Notes: a model not told the origin generated them from the sequence alone. 43,735 bases of DNA from Chloroflexota bacterium (GCA_005881435.1 VBHP01000002.1:15446-59180); one strand, 5' to 3'. Numbered from the stretch's first letter, positions 15,899-23,881 are shown. Numbers and translations: made by a program.

Positions 15899-17509
15899 CT
15901 ACGGCGCCTGATTGCGCTGGCGATCCGCGAACTGCGCCAGCTCGTACGGCGAGAGTCCGTAGAAAAGCGAGCCGCGCGTGTCGACGAGGGTGCCGCCGAC
16001 AATGAAGGCATCCTGGGCGGTGAGCACGACCTCGTAAGTGCCGCCCTGCTCGATCAGGGTTGGTTTCGCCACGTTCGACCACGGCACATCGCGATCGAAG
16101 AAGGGCAGCAACGCGCGCGTATGCACCCCTTCGGCATCGACCAGGACACGTTCGCGTCCGGATGGCAGGAACACCAGCACCGCGATGGCCACGGCGATCC
16201 CAAATTCGCGCGTGTGCAGCAGGACGTGCGCCGCGACGAGGCGAGCGATCCGCGCACGCAACCGCGGCGGCGGATTCCAGCCGGCGATGGCACCCCTCGC
16301 CCAGAGGATCAGGTCGCGCCCCGCGGCCGCGCGCATGATGGCGCGGCTGAGGATCATGCCGCCGGCGACGGCCACGACCAGGGCACGCGGATCGAGCGAC
16401 GACAACCGCGGATAGATCAGGAAGGTGTCCGCTCCGATCGCCGAGCCGCCTCGGAACGGCACGACGACGAGGCCCGGCACTACGATCGCCAGCACCACGG
16501 CGGCGAGGACGGCGATGAGGATCACCAGCAGCGGCAGCGACTGATCGTCGCGCTCGCGGAAGCGGTACTTCGTGTCTGCCTTGCCGTCACTCAGCGTGCG
16601 GGTGAGTTTGTCGCGCGGCGGCGCGCCACCGCTGGCGTCGAGCACGATCTCGGCAAAGACCGGAGCGAGCGCCGGCTCCTCCACACCGTCAACGGTCGGG
16701 ACGACGATCAACGGCGTCTTCTCGCCACGAGCTTCGATCAGCACGCGTCCGGCGCGCGCGGTCACGGCGCGCACGCTCTCCCAGCCGATCATGCGTTTTC
16801 CGAGCTGCACGTGATCGCTCCACAGCTCGAGTGGCAGCGTCCGCATGCCTGCAGCGACGCTGTGCACGTATACGAGCTTGGCGTCCGGGCTGGGAACGAA
16901 CAGCGGAGCCGGGGGCGCGGGTGGCCGCGGTTCCGCCCGCGGCTTCGGCGCTGGCTGCTGCTTCGGCGCCGGCTGCTGCTTCGGTGCCGGCTGCTGCTTC
17001 GGTGCCGGCTGTTGCTTTGACGCCGGCTGCTCCTTGGCTTCGACGCGCGGCTTGCCCTTGGAGCGCTTCTGTTCTTGGGCGCGCTTCTTCTCGTCGGCGC
17101 GCTGCTGTTCCGCAGCAAGCTTTTCGTCCGCGCGCCGCTGTTCCTCTGCGCGCTTTTCTTCGGCGCGCTGTCTCTTGTCGGCGTGCTCCTTTTTTTCCGG
17201 CCGCTCCTTCTTCTCCGAGCGCTGCTTCTTTCCAGAGCGCTCTTTCGACTTGGAGCCCGGAGCGGAAGCCGGAGACTCCGTTGTGTCCACCGAGCCGATG
17301 AGCGCGGCGAGTCGGGGATCGATCGCCGAACGGTTGACCGGCGCTGGGGGCGGCCGCTTCGCGACCGGCGTCGGCGCGGGCGCCTCGACCGGCGCGGAAG
17401 CGGGAGGCGGCGGTGCCGGTGACGCCTCGGGCACGGGAGGGGCCGCGGCCGGCGGCGGAACGAGCCCCAGCGCGATCAGACGCGGGTCGACTGTCTCTTC
17501 CGCTTGCAC
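15899..17509 (-). CDS. Lys/Pro-rich membrane protein with twin DPRL motifs, unknown function
   Basis: A 536-residue protein that I do not recognise. Residues 1-70 are Pro/Ala-rich and contain two copies of a short motif, VDPRLIALG (about 7) and IDPRLAALIG (about 63). A strongly charged Lys/Glu/Arg/Gln stretch follows (about 80-160, probably helical or coiled), then four APKQQP-type repeats. A beta-rich region with LPLELWSDHVQLGKRMIGWESVRAV resembles a PH-like fold (inference). Then come membrane segments at about 335-355, 385-400 and 440-460, and a final beta-rich soluble domain. The Lys/Pro region suggests reach across a layer or nucleic-acid binding. The GTG start has TAGCCT 12 bases upstream. 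The gene is isolated and convergent with livF. Confidence 0.72.
   Translation of the reverse strand: MQAEETVDPRLIALGLVPPPAAAPPVPEASPAPPPPASAPVEAPAPTPVAKRPPPAPVNRSAIDPRLAALIGSVDTTESPASAPGSKSKERSGKKQRSEKKERPEKKEHADKRQRAEEKRAEEQRRADEKLAAEQQRADEKKRAQEQKRSKGKPRVEAKEQPASKQQPAPKQQPAPKQQPAPKQQPAPKPRAEPRPPAPPAPLFVPSPDAKLVYVHSVAAGMRTLPLELWSDHVQLGKRMIGWESVRAVTARAGRVLIEARGEKTPLIVVPTVDGVEEPALAPVFAEIVLDASGGAPPRDKLTRTLSDGKADTKYRFRERDDQSLPLLVILIAVLAAVVLAIVVPGLVVVPFRGGSAIGADTFLIYPRLSSLDPRALVVAVAGGMILSRAIMRAAAGRDLILWARGAIAGWNPPPRLRARIARLVAAHVLLHTREFGIAVAIAVLVFLPSGRERVLVDAEGVHTRALLPFFDRDVPWSNVAKPTLIEQGGTYEVVLTAQDAFIVGGTLVDTRGSLFYGLSPYELAQFADRQRNQAP
16953..17024 (-). repeat. Four tandem 18-bp repeats encoding APKQQP units
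   Basis: Copies lie at 16953-16970, 16971-16988, 16989-17006 and 17007-17024. The first three differ by a single base, while the fourth has four changes. Each adds one six-residue unit. The near identity suggests recent slippage and possible length variation between strains. Confidence 0.9.
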
Positions 17510-17583
17510 GATTTCCGAACGAGGCTACTGCCTGGGTGTGACGAAATTAGGTACCAATGTGCCGTCAGCCTGAGCCGATCGCG

Positions 17584-18753
17584 CTAGACGCGGCCGTAGT
17601 CGATCGGCGACGGCTCCGGTACCCGCCGCGTGGCGGGCTCTTCGCGGCCGTAACGCGCGAGGACCTCCTCGTACAGCTCGGCCAAACGTTTGGTCACGTG
17701 TTCCCAGTCGTAGTCGGTGGCGCGTACGACGCCGGCCTCGCCCATACGCGCACGAAGTTCCGGATGCTCGACCAACCGCTCCAGCGCATTCGCGAGCGCG
17801 TCGGCGTCTTTCGGCTCGACCAGGAGCGCCGAGATGTTGCGCTGCACCACGTTCTTGTAGCCGTGGATGTCGCTGGCGACGATCGCGCGTCCGGCAGCCA
17901 TGGCCTCGAGCAACACGATCCCAAACGACTCACGCCCGGTCGACGGGGCGCAGAAGACATCCGCGGTCTTGTAGAAGCGGCGCTTGTCTTCTTCGCTCAC
18001 GCGTCCGGCGAAGAAGACGTCCCCCGCGCGCTGGGCACGAAGGTACGCGCGGACCGCCGGCAACTGCGGTCCGCTGCTGCAGACGATGAGCCGCACGTTG
18101 GCATGTCGCGACTTGAGCCGCGCGTATGCCTGCGCCAGGGTGAGCAAGCCTTTGCGCGGCTCGGCTCTGCCGACGAACAGGATGTTCACCTTGCCGTCCC
18201 GGAATTCGGGGAACGGCCGCGCGCGCTGGAAGGCGTCGACCTCCACCCCGTTGGGGATGATGTGGTAGTCGCCGGGGAAGTACTGCGTGATGAAATGCCG
18301 CGCCGCGGTCGAGACCGCGATCTTCGAATCGATGCGATTCCAGTACGGCCTCAGGAACGGCCGCCCGAGCCAGTACGACAGGGAAAAGCCGCCGAAGGCG
18401 TGGAAGGTGGCGAGGTGCGGACAGGTCGCGCTGTCGATCAGTTGAAAGGACAGGAAAGGAACGAACGGCTCGTGGTGGTGGAGGATGTCGAACCGCTCGC
18501 GCTGCAGGACGCGGCTCACGAGCCACTCCAGCCGGAGCGACAGCGTGATCCTGCCGATGCTCCCGTTGTACGGGATGGCGATGGCCTGGCCGATCTGGAT
18601 GACGTCCTGCGCCGGTGGATCGTCGCCCCACGGCGCGGTAAGGATGCGCACCTCGTGCCCCATCTGCCGCAGATGCTCGTAGGTGTGCCGAATGTGATCG
18701 TTCGCGCCACCGGGTCGGGGGTAGGCGTAGGGGCTGACGATCCCGATCTTCAT
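17584..18753 (-). CDS. PimA-like GT4 glycosyltransferase
   Basis: GT-B fold retaining glycosyltransferase, 389 residues, close to the length of phosphatidyl-inositol mannosyltransferase PimA. The N-terminus IGIVSPYAYPRPGGANDHI carries the Gly-rich acceptor loop, LHHHEPFVPFLS follows near residue 95, IPNGVEVDAF near 175, the donor-site FVGRAEPRKGLLTLAQAY near 200 and the E-x7-E-type motif ESFGIVLLEAMAAGRAIVASD near 290. These fit mannose transfer to inositol phospholipid. The lipid cassette upstream strongly favours that role, but other GDP/UDP-sugar donors and lipid acceptors are possible. ATG 18753 lies 2 bases after the PHP gene's stop. It is the last gene of the cassette. Confidence 0.88.
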   Translation of the reverse strand: MKIGIVSPYAYPRPGGANDHIRHTYEHLRQMGHEVRILTAPWGDDPPAQDVIQIGQAIAIPYNGSIGRITLSLRLEWLVSRVLQRERFDILHHHEPFVPFLSFQLIDSATCPHLATFHAFGGFSLSYWLGRPFLRPYWNRIDSKIAVSTAARHFITQYFPGDYHIIPNGVEVDAFQRARPFPEFRDGKVNILFVGRAEPRKGLLTLAQAYARLKSRHANVRLIVCSSGPQLPAVRAYLRAQRAGDVFFAGRVSEEDKRRFYKTADVFCAPSTGRESFGIVLLEAMAAGRAIVASDIHGYKNVVQRNISALLVEPKDADALANALERLVEHPELRARMGEAGVVRATDYDWEHVTKRLAELYEEVLARYGREEPATRRVPEPSPIDYGRV

Positions 18754-18755
18754 CG

Positions 18756-19472
18756 CTAGCCCTCCCACCGCCGGCCGCGCGCCTTTTGCACCGGTGCCAC
18801 GACCATCGAACGCCACTGCTGCTGCGCCACGCGAGACAGATGATCCCGAACGCCCCACGGCTTCCCGTTCGCGACAGTGGTGCGCTCGAGGATCGCGCGC
18901 CGAACGTCCTCCGCGGTCCGACCCGGGAACTCGGTCCAAGCGGTCCCGACCAGCACCGCGCGATGCGCGTCGCTCGATCCGGTCTCGGCGGCTCGGATGG
19001 TCTCGCGGTTGAGCCGCGCCGCACGCGTCGCACGCACCCGGCCGGCGATGGAGGGGTTCATCGTCTCCACGCCGTCGACGCGCTCGCCGTCTCTGGCGAG
19101 ACGTCGCAGGGCGCGTTCGCCGATCGAAAACGTCAGATACGACAGCGGATGCGGGACCACCGCGAGCCCGCCACACTCGTGAATGAGGCGGACGGTCTCA
19201 CGGAGCGGCCGCAGCATCGGGATGTCTTTGTCGACGAAAAGTGCGAGCAGATGGCCGGAGCGCGTCGTGACCTCGATGCCGATGACCACTTCGACGCGTG
19301 CCCCGCGGCGCGCCGCCAGCTCGCGCATGGCCATCGCCGGCCGCACCGCGTCGTGGTCGGTCAGGGCGATCACATCGAGGTCCGTACGGGTCTCGACGTG
19401 CTCGAGGATCTCCTCCATCGAGTCGAGACCGTCGCCGGCGTTGGAGTGGATCTGGAGGTCTGCTTTACCCAT
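18756..19472 (-). CDS. PHP-domain metal-dependent phosphoesterase
   Basis: Predicted phosphatase of the PHP superfamily, 238 residues. The ordered metal-ligand motifs are all present: DLQIHSNAGDG (residues 5-15), ALTDHDAV (about 36), GIEVTTRSGHLLAL (about 64), VVPHPLSY (about 105) and TGSSDAHRAVLVG (about 170). Substrate is unknown. Members of this group are often encoded beside PimA-type glycosyltransferases in actinobacteria, so an inositol-phosphate or phospholipid phosphate substrate is an inference worth considering, for example removing the phosphate from phosphatidylinositol phosphate. It overlaps neither neighbour; gaps are 13 and 2 bases. Confidence 0.85.
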   Translation of the reverse strand: MGKADLQIHSNAGDGLDSMEEILEHVETRTDLDVIALTDHDAVRPAMAMRELAARRGARVEVVIGIEVTTRSGHLLALFVDKDIPMLRPLRETVRLIHECGGLAVVPHPLSYLTFSIGERALRRLARDGERVDGVETMNPSIAGRVRATRAARLNRETIRAAETGSSDAHRAVLVGTAWTEFPGRTAEDVRRAILERTTVANGKPWGVRDHLSRVAQQQWRSMVVAPVQKARGRRWEG

Positions 19473-19485
19473 CGCTGGCGGGAGC

Positions 19486-20346
19486 CTAGCGCTCCCAGAT
19501 CCGCTCGAAGACGTGCCACTCATCCGGGGCACTGGCGATGACGGGCTCGAGCGTGGCGACCCATCGCCCGAGATTCTGGCGGGCGGCGTCGTCGTCCTTG
19601 CCTGGCAACAGCGCCAGAGGCGCCCCGACATCGGCCGAGGGCGGCGTGCCCGGAAGTGTGAAGACCGGCAGGAGGGCGGCTCCGCTGCGTGCCGCGATCT
19701 GGATGTGGCCGACCGGCAACAGCGCCGGTCGTCCGAAGAAGTCGACGCGCAGCCCATGCCCGCTAATAGCCCGGTCCGCCAGGATCGCGATGTTGCCGCC
19801 GCGGTGCAGCAGACGCACCAGCGACATCAACTGCGTCGCTGGGATGAACGACGCGCCGAGCGCGCCGCGAAGGTTGCGGTTCAGCAGCTCGAAGAGCTTC
19901 GGTGGGATGGCCTCAGCGACGACGGAGACCTGAAGGTCGTGTGCGGCCAGCGCCAGCGCGCCGACGTGCGGCAGCGGACCGAAGTGCGCCGACGCGAATA
20001 CGATCCCGGCGCCCTGAGCGCGAGCGCGCTCGATGTGGTGCCAACCGTTGACCACTACCCGTTCCGAGCGGCGCTCGCGTCGCATCTGCGGCAGCCGGAG
20101 TGTGGTCAGATAGTTCCGGGCCTGGTTCACGAATGCCCGCCGCACCAGGGTTTCGCGCTCCGCGGCCGCGAGGCCGGGCGCGACAACGGTCAGGTTCGCG
20201 CGTACCGCGGCCCGCGCGTTTGGCGCGGCGGCGTAGGCGATGGCGCCGAGGGCGCGCGACAGGAGCGGATCGACGGGCGATGGCAGCGCAGGGACCGCCA
20301 GGGATGCGCCGCGCCAGGCGAAGTATTGCGCCGTGGCCTCATTCAT
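19486..20346 (-). CDS. LpxL/PatA-family lipid acyltransferase, second copy
   Basis: Membrane-associated acyltransferase, 286 residues. The catalytic HxxxxD/E-type motif is degenerate: the visible segment is GIVFASAHFGPLPHVG near residue 110, where the family usually has SxHxGNWE, so the acidic residue four positions after His is not in its usual place. Later family features remain: ILADRAISGHGLRVDFFGRPALLPVG near 195 and EWHVFERIWER at the end, like the LpxL RxxEWHxF tail. The ATG overlaps the preceding acyltransferase's TGA as ATGA. Possible roles are acylating a different position of the glycolipid, or serving as a non-catalytic partner. Confidence 0.85.
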   Translation of the reverse strand: MNEATAQYFAWRGASLAVPALPSPVDPLLSRALGAIAYAAAPNARAAVRANLTVVAPGLAAAERETLVRRAFVNQARNYLTTLRLPQMRRERRSERVVVNGWHHIERARAQGAGIVFASAHFGPLPHVGALALAAHDLQVSVVAEAIPPKLFELLNRNLRGALGASFIPATQLMSLVRLLHRGGNIAILADRAISGHGLRVDFFGRPALLPVGHIQIAARSGAALLPVFTLPGTPPSADVGAPLALLPGKDDDAARQNLGRWVATLEPVIASAPDEWHVFERIWER

Positions 20347-21242
20347 CCGAGCGTCACCACTTCGGGCTCGCCCGGCCACATCGGCCGGTAGATGTACCAC
20401 TGCTCCGGCCACGACGTCACGAAGCGCTCGATATCGGAGACGATGCGCTGCGTCGCGGTGTGCACGTCGGCGAGCGCCTCCTTCGTGCGTTCGACGAAGA
20501 TCGGCTCCGCGGCGATGCCGAGGAAGGGCCGCCCGGCCCGGCGCACGACGCAGCCGACGACGATCGGCGCGCCCGAGACGCGCGACAGTTGCGCCGCGAC
20601 CGCCGGAAAAACCGTCTCCCGTCCACAAAAGTTCACCCGCACGGTGTCGAAGGCGTTCGCTCTGGGTCCGAGGTCCATCATCAGACCGACGAGCTCGTTG
20701 CGGCGTAGCGCCGAGAGCGCCGCGCGGGCCATGCCCTCGGTCACCAGGTGCACGTCGCGCTTGCGCCGGTGCCCGAGGAGCATGTCGAAGACGCGCTTCA
20801 TCCCCAGATCGTCGGCGAGCACCGTGAGCGGCGCGATCACGTCGGCGATATGGACGCCGCCGAGCTCGAAATTCCCGAAGTGCGCCGACACGAAGATGAT
20901 CCCTTTGCCGTGCTCGAGGGCACGGCGGAAGTTATCCGCTCCCTCGACCTCGACGAGGCGATCCAGATCGGCGTCGGAGAGATGTGGCAAGCGCATGATC
21001 TCGACGATGTACTTGGAGTACTCCCGGAAGGAACGCCGCGCCGTCTGGGCCACCTCGCGCTCCTCTGGATCGCGGCGGAGGACCGTCGCCAGGTTGTGCT
21101 TGGTGATCTCGCGGCGGCTGCGCCAGACGATGTAGACGGCGTCGCCGATCAGCGCCGAGCAGGCGTAGGCGAAGCGCAGTGGCACCCGCTGGGCGAGCGC
21201 GCTGCCGATCCGCCACCCCCAAAAGAGGAGGAAGTCCCTCAT
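20343..21242 (-). CDS. LpxL/PatA-family lipid acyltransferase, first copy
   Basis: Acyltransferase of 299 residues, related to LpxL and mycobacterial PatA, predicted to esterify a membrane lipid or glycolipid at the cytoplasmic face. An N-terminal hydrophobic region covers residues 1-40. The catalytic motif FVSAHFGNFELGG near residue 116 keeps both His and Glu (HFGNFE), and LVGLMMDLGPRANAFDTVRVNFCGR near 180 matches the second conserved region. The tail ends WPEQWYIYRPMWPGEP. Its ATG begins directly after the inositol synthase stop. Unlike the downstream copy, this one keeps the intact catalytic dyad. Confidence 0.9.
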   Translation of the reverse strand: MRDFLLFWGWRIGSALAQRVPLRFAYACSALIGDAVYIVWRSRREITKHNLATVLRRDPEEREVAQTARRSFREYSKYIVEIMRLPHLSDADLDRLVEVEGADNFRRALEHGKGIIFVSAHFGNFELGGVHIADVIAPLTVLADDLGMKRVFDMLLGHRRKRDVHLVTEGMARAALSALRRNELVGLMMDLGPRANAFDTVRVNFCGRETVFPAVAAQLSRVSGAPIVVGCVVRRAGRPFLGIAAEPIFVERTKEALADVHTATQRIVSDIERFVTSWPEQWYIYRPMWPGEPEVVTLG

Positions 21243-22490
21243 CTACGACGAGGAGCGCGCCGACCGCGATCGCTGCCGCACCGGCTGTCTCTTGCGCGTG
21301 CCATTCGTTCTGTTAACGGAGGCGGCGGCGGCGCGTGTCTCGGGCTTCTGATCGCCGCCGAGCGTGCGGTCGTCCGCCCCGCGGATGAAAGCCTCGACAC
21401 CCTCGCGCGCGGCATCGTCGGCGATCTGACGCGGCGGCGATTTCATGAAGTACGCCGAGGGCGCGACGAGCGTACCGGCGAGCCCGCGGTCGAGTCCGAG
21501 CTTGGCGCAGCGGATCGCGTCGATCACGACGCCTGCCGAGTTGGGCGAGTCCCAGACCTCGAGCTTCAGCTCCAGGTTCAGCGGGACATCCCCGAAGGTG
21601 CGGCCCTCCATCCGGATGTGGCACCACTTGCGGTCGAGCAACCACGGCACGTAGTCCGACGGCCCGACGTGGACGTCCTCCGCGGGCAACGGATAGTCGA
21701 CCATGCTCGTGACCGCGTTCGTCTTCGAGATCTTCTTCGATTCGAGCCGCTCGCGCTCGAGCATGTTCAGGAAGTCGGTGTTGCCACCGAAGTTGAGCTG
21801 GTATGTTCGCTCCAGGCGTACGCCCCGATCCATGAACAGCCGCGTGAGCACCCGGTGCGTGATCGTCGCCCCGACTTGTGATTTGATGTCGTCGCCGATG
21901 ATCGGGAGGTTGCGCTCCTTGAAGCGGCGCTGCCAGTACGGCTCGCGCCCGATGAACACCGGGATGCAGTTGATGAACGCGCAGCCGGCGTCGAGGACCT
22001 GCTCGACGTACCACTTCGTCGCCTCCTCCGAGCCGACCGGAAGGTACGACACCACGACGTCGGCCCTGGTCGCCTTCAGGATCCCGACGACGTCGTCGGT
22101 GGCGCCCGGGGCCTTCTCGATGATGCGGGAGAGGTATTTCCCAAGACCGTCATGGGTCATGCCTCGCGAGACGCGGATCCCGGTCTTCGGGACGTCCGCG
22201 AAGCGGTAGGTGTTGTTCGGGGTGGTGTAGATCGCGTCGGCGAGATCCTTACCGACCTTGTTCTTGTCGATATCGAACGCGGCGACGAACTCGATGTCGC
22301 GGATGTGATAGCCGCCGAGATCGACGTGCATGATCCCGGGGATGGGTTCGCCCGCCTTCGCGTCGCGGTAGTAGTGGACGCCCTGGACCAGCGAGCTGGC
22401 GCAGTTCCCGACGCCCACGATCGCCACGCGGATTGGCCGCCGCCGCGCCGTCTTCGCCGTCCGGTGCCCGTTGCTGCCGTTGCGCGCCAT
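21243..22490 (-). CDS. ino1: Inositol-3-phosphate synthase
   Basis: Cytosolic NAD+-dependent enzyme converting glucose-6-phosphate to inositol-3-phosphate, 415 residues. The NAD motif [22 protein letters not shown]-like region is at residues 20-41. [23 protein letters not shown] lies near 145, [20 protein letters not shown] near 195 and [12 protein letters not shown] near 235, all typical of the short archaeal/actinobacterial type. The C-terminal ~45 residues are Ala/Arg-rich and not conserved. The ATG at 22488-22490 is preceded by AGGAGG 9-10 bases upstream. Its product is the headgroup for the CDP-alcohol phosphotransferase encoded just upstream, so the two genes together supply inositol phospholipid. 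Confidence 0.95.
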   Translation of the reverse strand: MARNGSNGHRTAKTARRRPIRVAIVGVGNCASSLVQGVHYYRDAKAGEPIPGIMHVDLGGYHIRDIEFVAAFDIDKNKVGKDLADAIYTTPNNTYRFADVPKTGIRVSRGMTHDGLGKYLSRIIEKAPGATDDVVGILKATRADVVVSYLPVGSEEATKWYVEQVLDAGCAFINCIPVFIGREPYWQRRFKERNLPIIGDDIKSQVGATITHRVLTRLFMDRGVRLERTYQLNFGGNTDFLNMLERERLESKKISKTNAVTSMVDYPLPAEDVHVGPSDYVPWLLDRKWCHIRMEGRTFGDVPLNLELKLEVWDSPNSAGVVIDAIRCAKLGLDRGLAGTLVAPSAYFMKSPPRQIADDAAREGVEAFIRGADDRTLGGDQKPETRAAAASVNRTNGTRKRQPVRQRSRSARSSS

Positions 22491-22505
22491 TGTATAAATG
22501 CCTCC

Positions 22506-23108
22506 TTATGCGAGCCGATCGCCCTGACGCGAAACGTGCGCGATGCGCTGGACGACGGTGATGGACGCGAGGACCGCCGTGACCGCGATGGACAGAGTGA
22601 ATGCGACGCGCGCGCCGGTGACCCACCACAGCGCGACGCCGGCGAGGAGCAGGACCGTGCGCGCCTCTCGCGGCGCGACGCCGATCGCGGCAGTGCGCCC
22701 CAAGGACTCCGCCTTGGCCCTGGTGTACGGGACCAGGAATCCGGCGAGGAGCGCGAGCAGGGCGACCGCGGCCAGGACCTGATCGCTGTCGCGCACGGCG
22801 ACAAACACCCCGGCGAGCAACGGTGCCGCGTCGCTGACGCGATCGAGCGTCGAGTCGAGGAACCCGCCGAAGATCGACACGCGGCCGGTCGCGCGTGCGA
22901 GCTGGCCATCGAGCGAGTCCGCGACGGCTCCGATCGCCAGAACGATGAAGCCCGGCAGCGGCCCGAAGGCGACGAGCACGATCGCCCCAGCAACGCTGAT
23001 GATCATGCCCAGAACCGTGATCGCGTTCGGCGAGAGTCCCGTCGCGCCCAGAGCGCGGACGACAGGGACGAGCGCGCCGCGGGCGCTCTTGGCGGCGGCG
23101 GCGGGCAC
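22506..23108 (-). CDS. CDP-alcohol phosphotransferase, phosphatidylinositol-phosphate-synthase-like
   Basis: Integral membrane enzyme, 200 residues, several hydrophobic segments. The CDP-alcohol motif D-x2-DG-x2-AR-x8-G-x3-D-x3-D is complete: DSLDGQLARATG then GGFLDSTLDRVSD, near residues 62-86. The LDSTLDRVSD ending resembles phosphatidylinositol-phosphate or archaetidylinositol-phosphate synthases more than PgsA (LDPxADK). The predicted reaction joins inositol-phosphate to CDP-diacylglycerol. GTG 23108 was chosen because homology starts right after it and the ArsR stop lies at 23129. It is 15 bases from ino1. Other alcohol substrates cannot be excluded from motif alone. Confidence 0.9.
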   Translation of the reverse strand: MPAAAAKSARGALVPVVRALGATGLSPNAITVLGMIISVAGAIVLVAFGPLPGFIVLAIGAVADSLDGQLARATGRVSIFGGFLDSTLDRVSDAAPLLAGVFVAVRDSDQVLAAVALLALLAGFLVPYTRAKAESLGRTAAIGVAPREARTVLLLAGVALWWVTGARVAFTLSIAVTAVLASITVVQRIAHVSRQGDRLA

Positions 23109-23128
23109 GATGCCGTGATCGGCCTGCC

Positions 23129-23459
23129 TCAGCGGAGCGCCTCGTTCCGGTTCATCAGCATGCGGAACGTGCGCTGCTGCAAGTCGGCGAACCGTTCGCG
23201 GTCGAGCGCGCAATGGACCTCTCTGCCGTCCCGCGTGGTGCGCACGCTGCCGGCACGGCGCAGCCGCCGCAGATGCCACGACATCAGCGGCTGGCTAACC
23301 CGAACCGCGCGCGTCAGCGCGCTGACCGTGAGATCACCCTCGGTGGCCAGCAGGTTGACGATACGCAGGCGAGTCGAATCGCCGAGCGCTCGGTGATAGA
23401 GCTGCAGATCGCGCAGCGAACCATTTGTGAGCAGAGGACCACTCCCCGTTTCGACTCAT
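23129..23459 (-). CDS. ArsR-family HTH regulator, apparent one-base frameshift
   Basis: A winged-helix repressor of about 109 residues. The conserved run is LYHRALGDSTRLRIVNLLA, then LTVSALTRAVRVSQPLMSWH (recognition helix) and the wing VRTTRDGREVHCALD. In that frame the nearest upstream stop is at 23456-23458 and no ATG or GTG exists before homology begins; only CTG 23434 is available. A good ATG at 23457-23459 lies in another frame with TATAAA/TAAAAA just upstream. Removing one base from the GGGG run at 23444-23447 joins them into MSRNGSGPLLTNGSLRDLQ. Hence an assembly error, a real mutation, or a rare CTG start. It sits at the head of the lipid operon and may regulate it. Confidence 0.82.
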
Positions 23460-23466
23460 GTACGAG

Positions 23467-23474
23467 TTTTTATA
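23467..23474 (-). promoter_or_regulatory. AT-rich -10 region of the ArsR-led operon
   Basis: The minus strand reads CATATAAAAAC; TATAAA or TAAAAA lies 7-9 bases before ATG 23459. It is one of the few AT-rich spots in the region and the probable promoter of the ArsR and lipid cassette transcript. Confidence 0.5.
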
Positions 23475-23554
23475 TGTCAGCGAGAAGGCTAACACATCGG
23501 GACGGACTGCGGACACTCACGCGGATGGGGGAATGCGTGAGCGAAAGAAGGCGG

Positions 23555-23821
23555 CTAGCCCCGTGCGGTCTTGAAGATGTCCAGCAGCTCCCCGACTGTC
23601 GCCTTCGAACGGCCCTCGCGGAACGAGTCCGCCACGCAGGTCTCGAGGTGGCCCTCGAGGATGAGCTCGTCGACCCGCTGCATCGCCTTCTCAATGGCCA
23701 TGGTCTGGCGCAGTACGTCGACGCAGTACTTGTCCTCCTGCACCATCTTCTCCACGCCGCGCAGGTGACCCTGAATGCTCTTCAGACGCGCGACGACGTC
23801 CTTGCGCGTGTCGTCCTTCAC
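23555..23821 (-). CDS. CsoR/RcnR/FrmR-family metal- or formaldehyde-sensing repressor
   Basis: Small all-helical repressor (DUF156), 88 residues. It begins with VARLKSIQGHLRGVEKMVQEDKYCVDVLRQ, the family's DNA-contact and first Cys region (Cys near 33), and has EGHLETCVAD with His and Cys near 58-63. The Cys-His-Cys trio matches copper-type CsoR more than nickel RcnR. No metal efflux gene is adjacent; the divergent neighbour is rarA. GTG 23821 has TACGAT 6 bases upstream (leaderless). A perfect 7-base inverted repeat starts two bases further upstream and is the likely autoregulatory operator. Confidence 0.9.
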   Translation of the reverse strand: MKDDTRKDVVARLKSIQGHLRGVEKMVQEDKYCVDVLRQTMAIEKAMQRVDELILEGHLETCVADSFREGRSKATVGELLDIFKTARG

Positions 23822-23827
23822 GGCTTC

Positions 23828-23833
23828 ATCGTA
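23828..23833 (-). promoter_or_regulatory. -10-like box TACGAT, leaderless csoR-like gene
   Basis: On the minus strand TACGAT is followed by 6 bases and GTG 23821. Confidence 0.55.
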
Positions 23834-23834
23834 T

Positions 23835-23854
23835 CCCTCCCCGGGCAGGGAGGG
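23835..23854. promoter_or_regulatory. Candidate CsoR operator, 7-7 inverted repeat
   Basis: CCCTCCC (23835-23841) and GGGAGGG (23848-23854) flank CGGGCA. It lies immediately upstream of the -10 box of the CsoR-like gene and 15 bases from the -10 box of rarA. CsoR-family operators are G/C-tract inverted repeats in the promoter, so autoregulation is likely and effects on rarA are possible. Confidence 0.6.
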
Positions 23855-23869
23855 GGTCGAGCGCAAGCG

Positions 23870-23875
23870 GATACT
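23870..23875 (+). promoter_or_regulatory. -10-like box GATACT, leaderless rarA
   Basis: GATACT, 6 bases, then GTG 23882. Same hexamer and spacing as at 5049. Confidence 0.6.
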
Positions 23876-23881
23876 GGAGCA

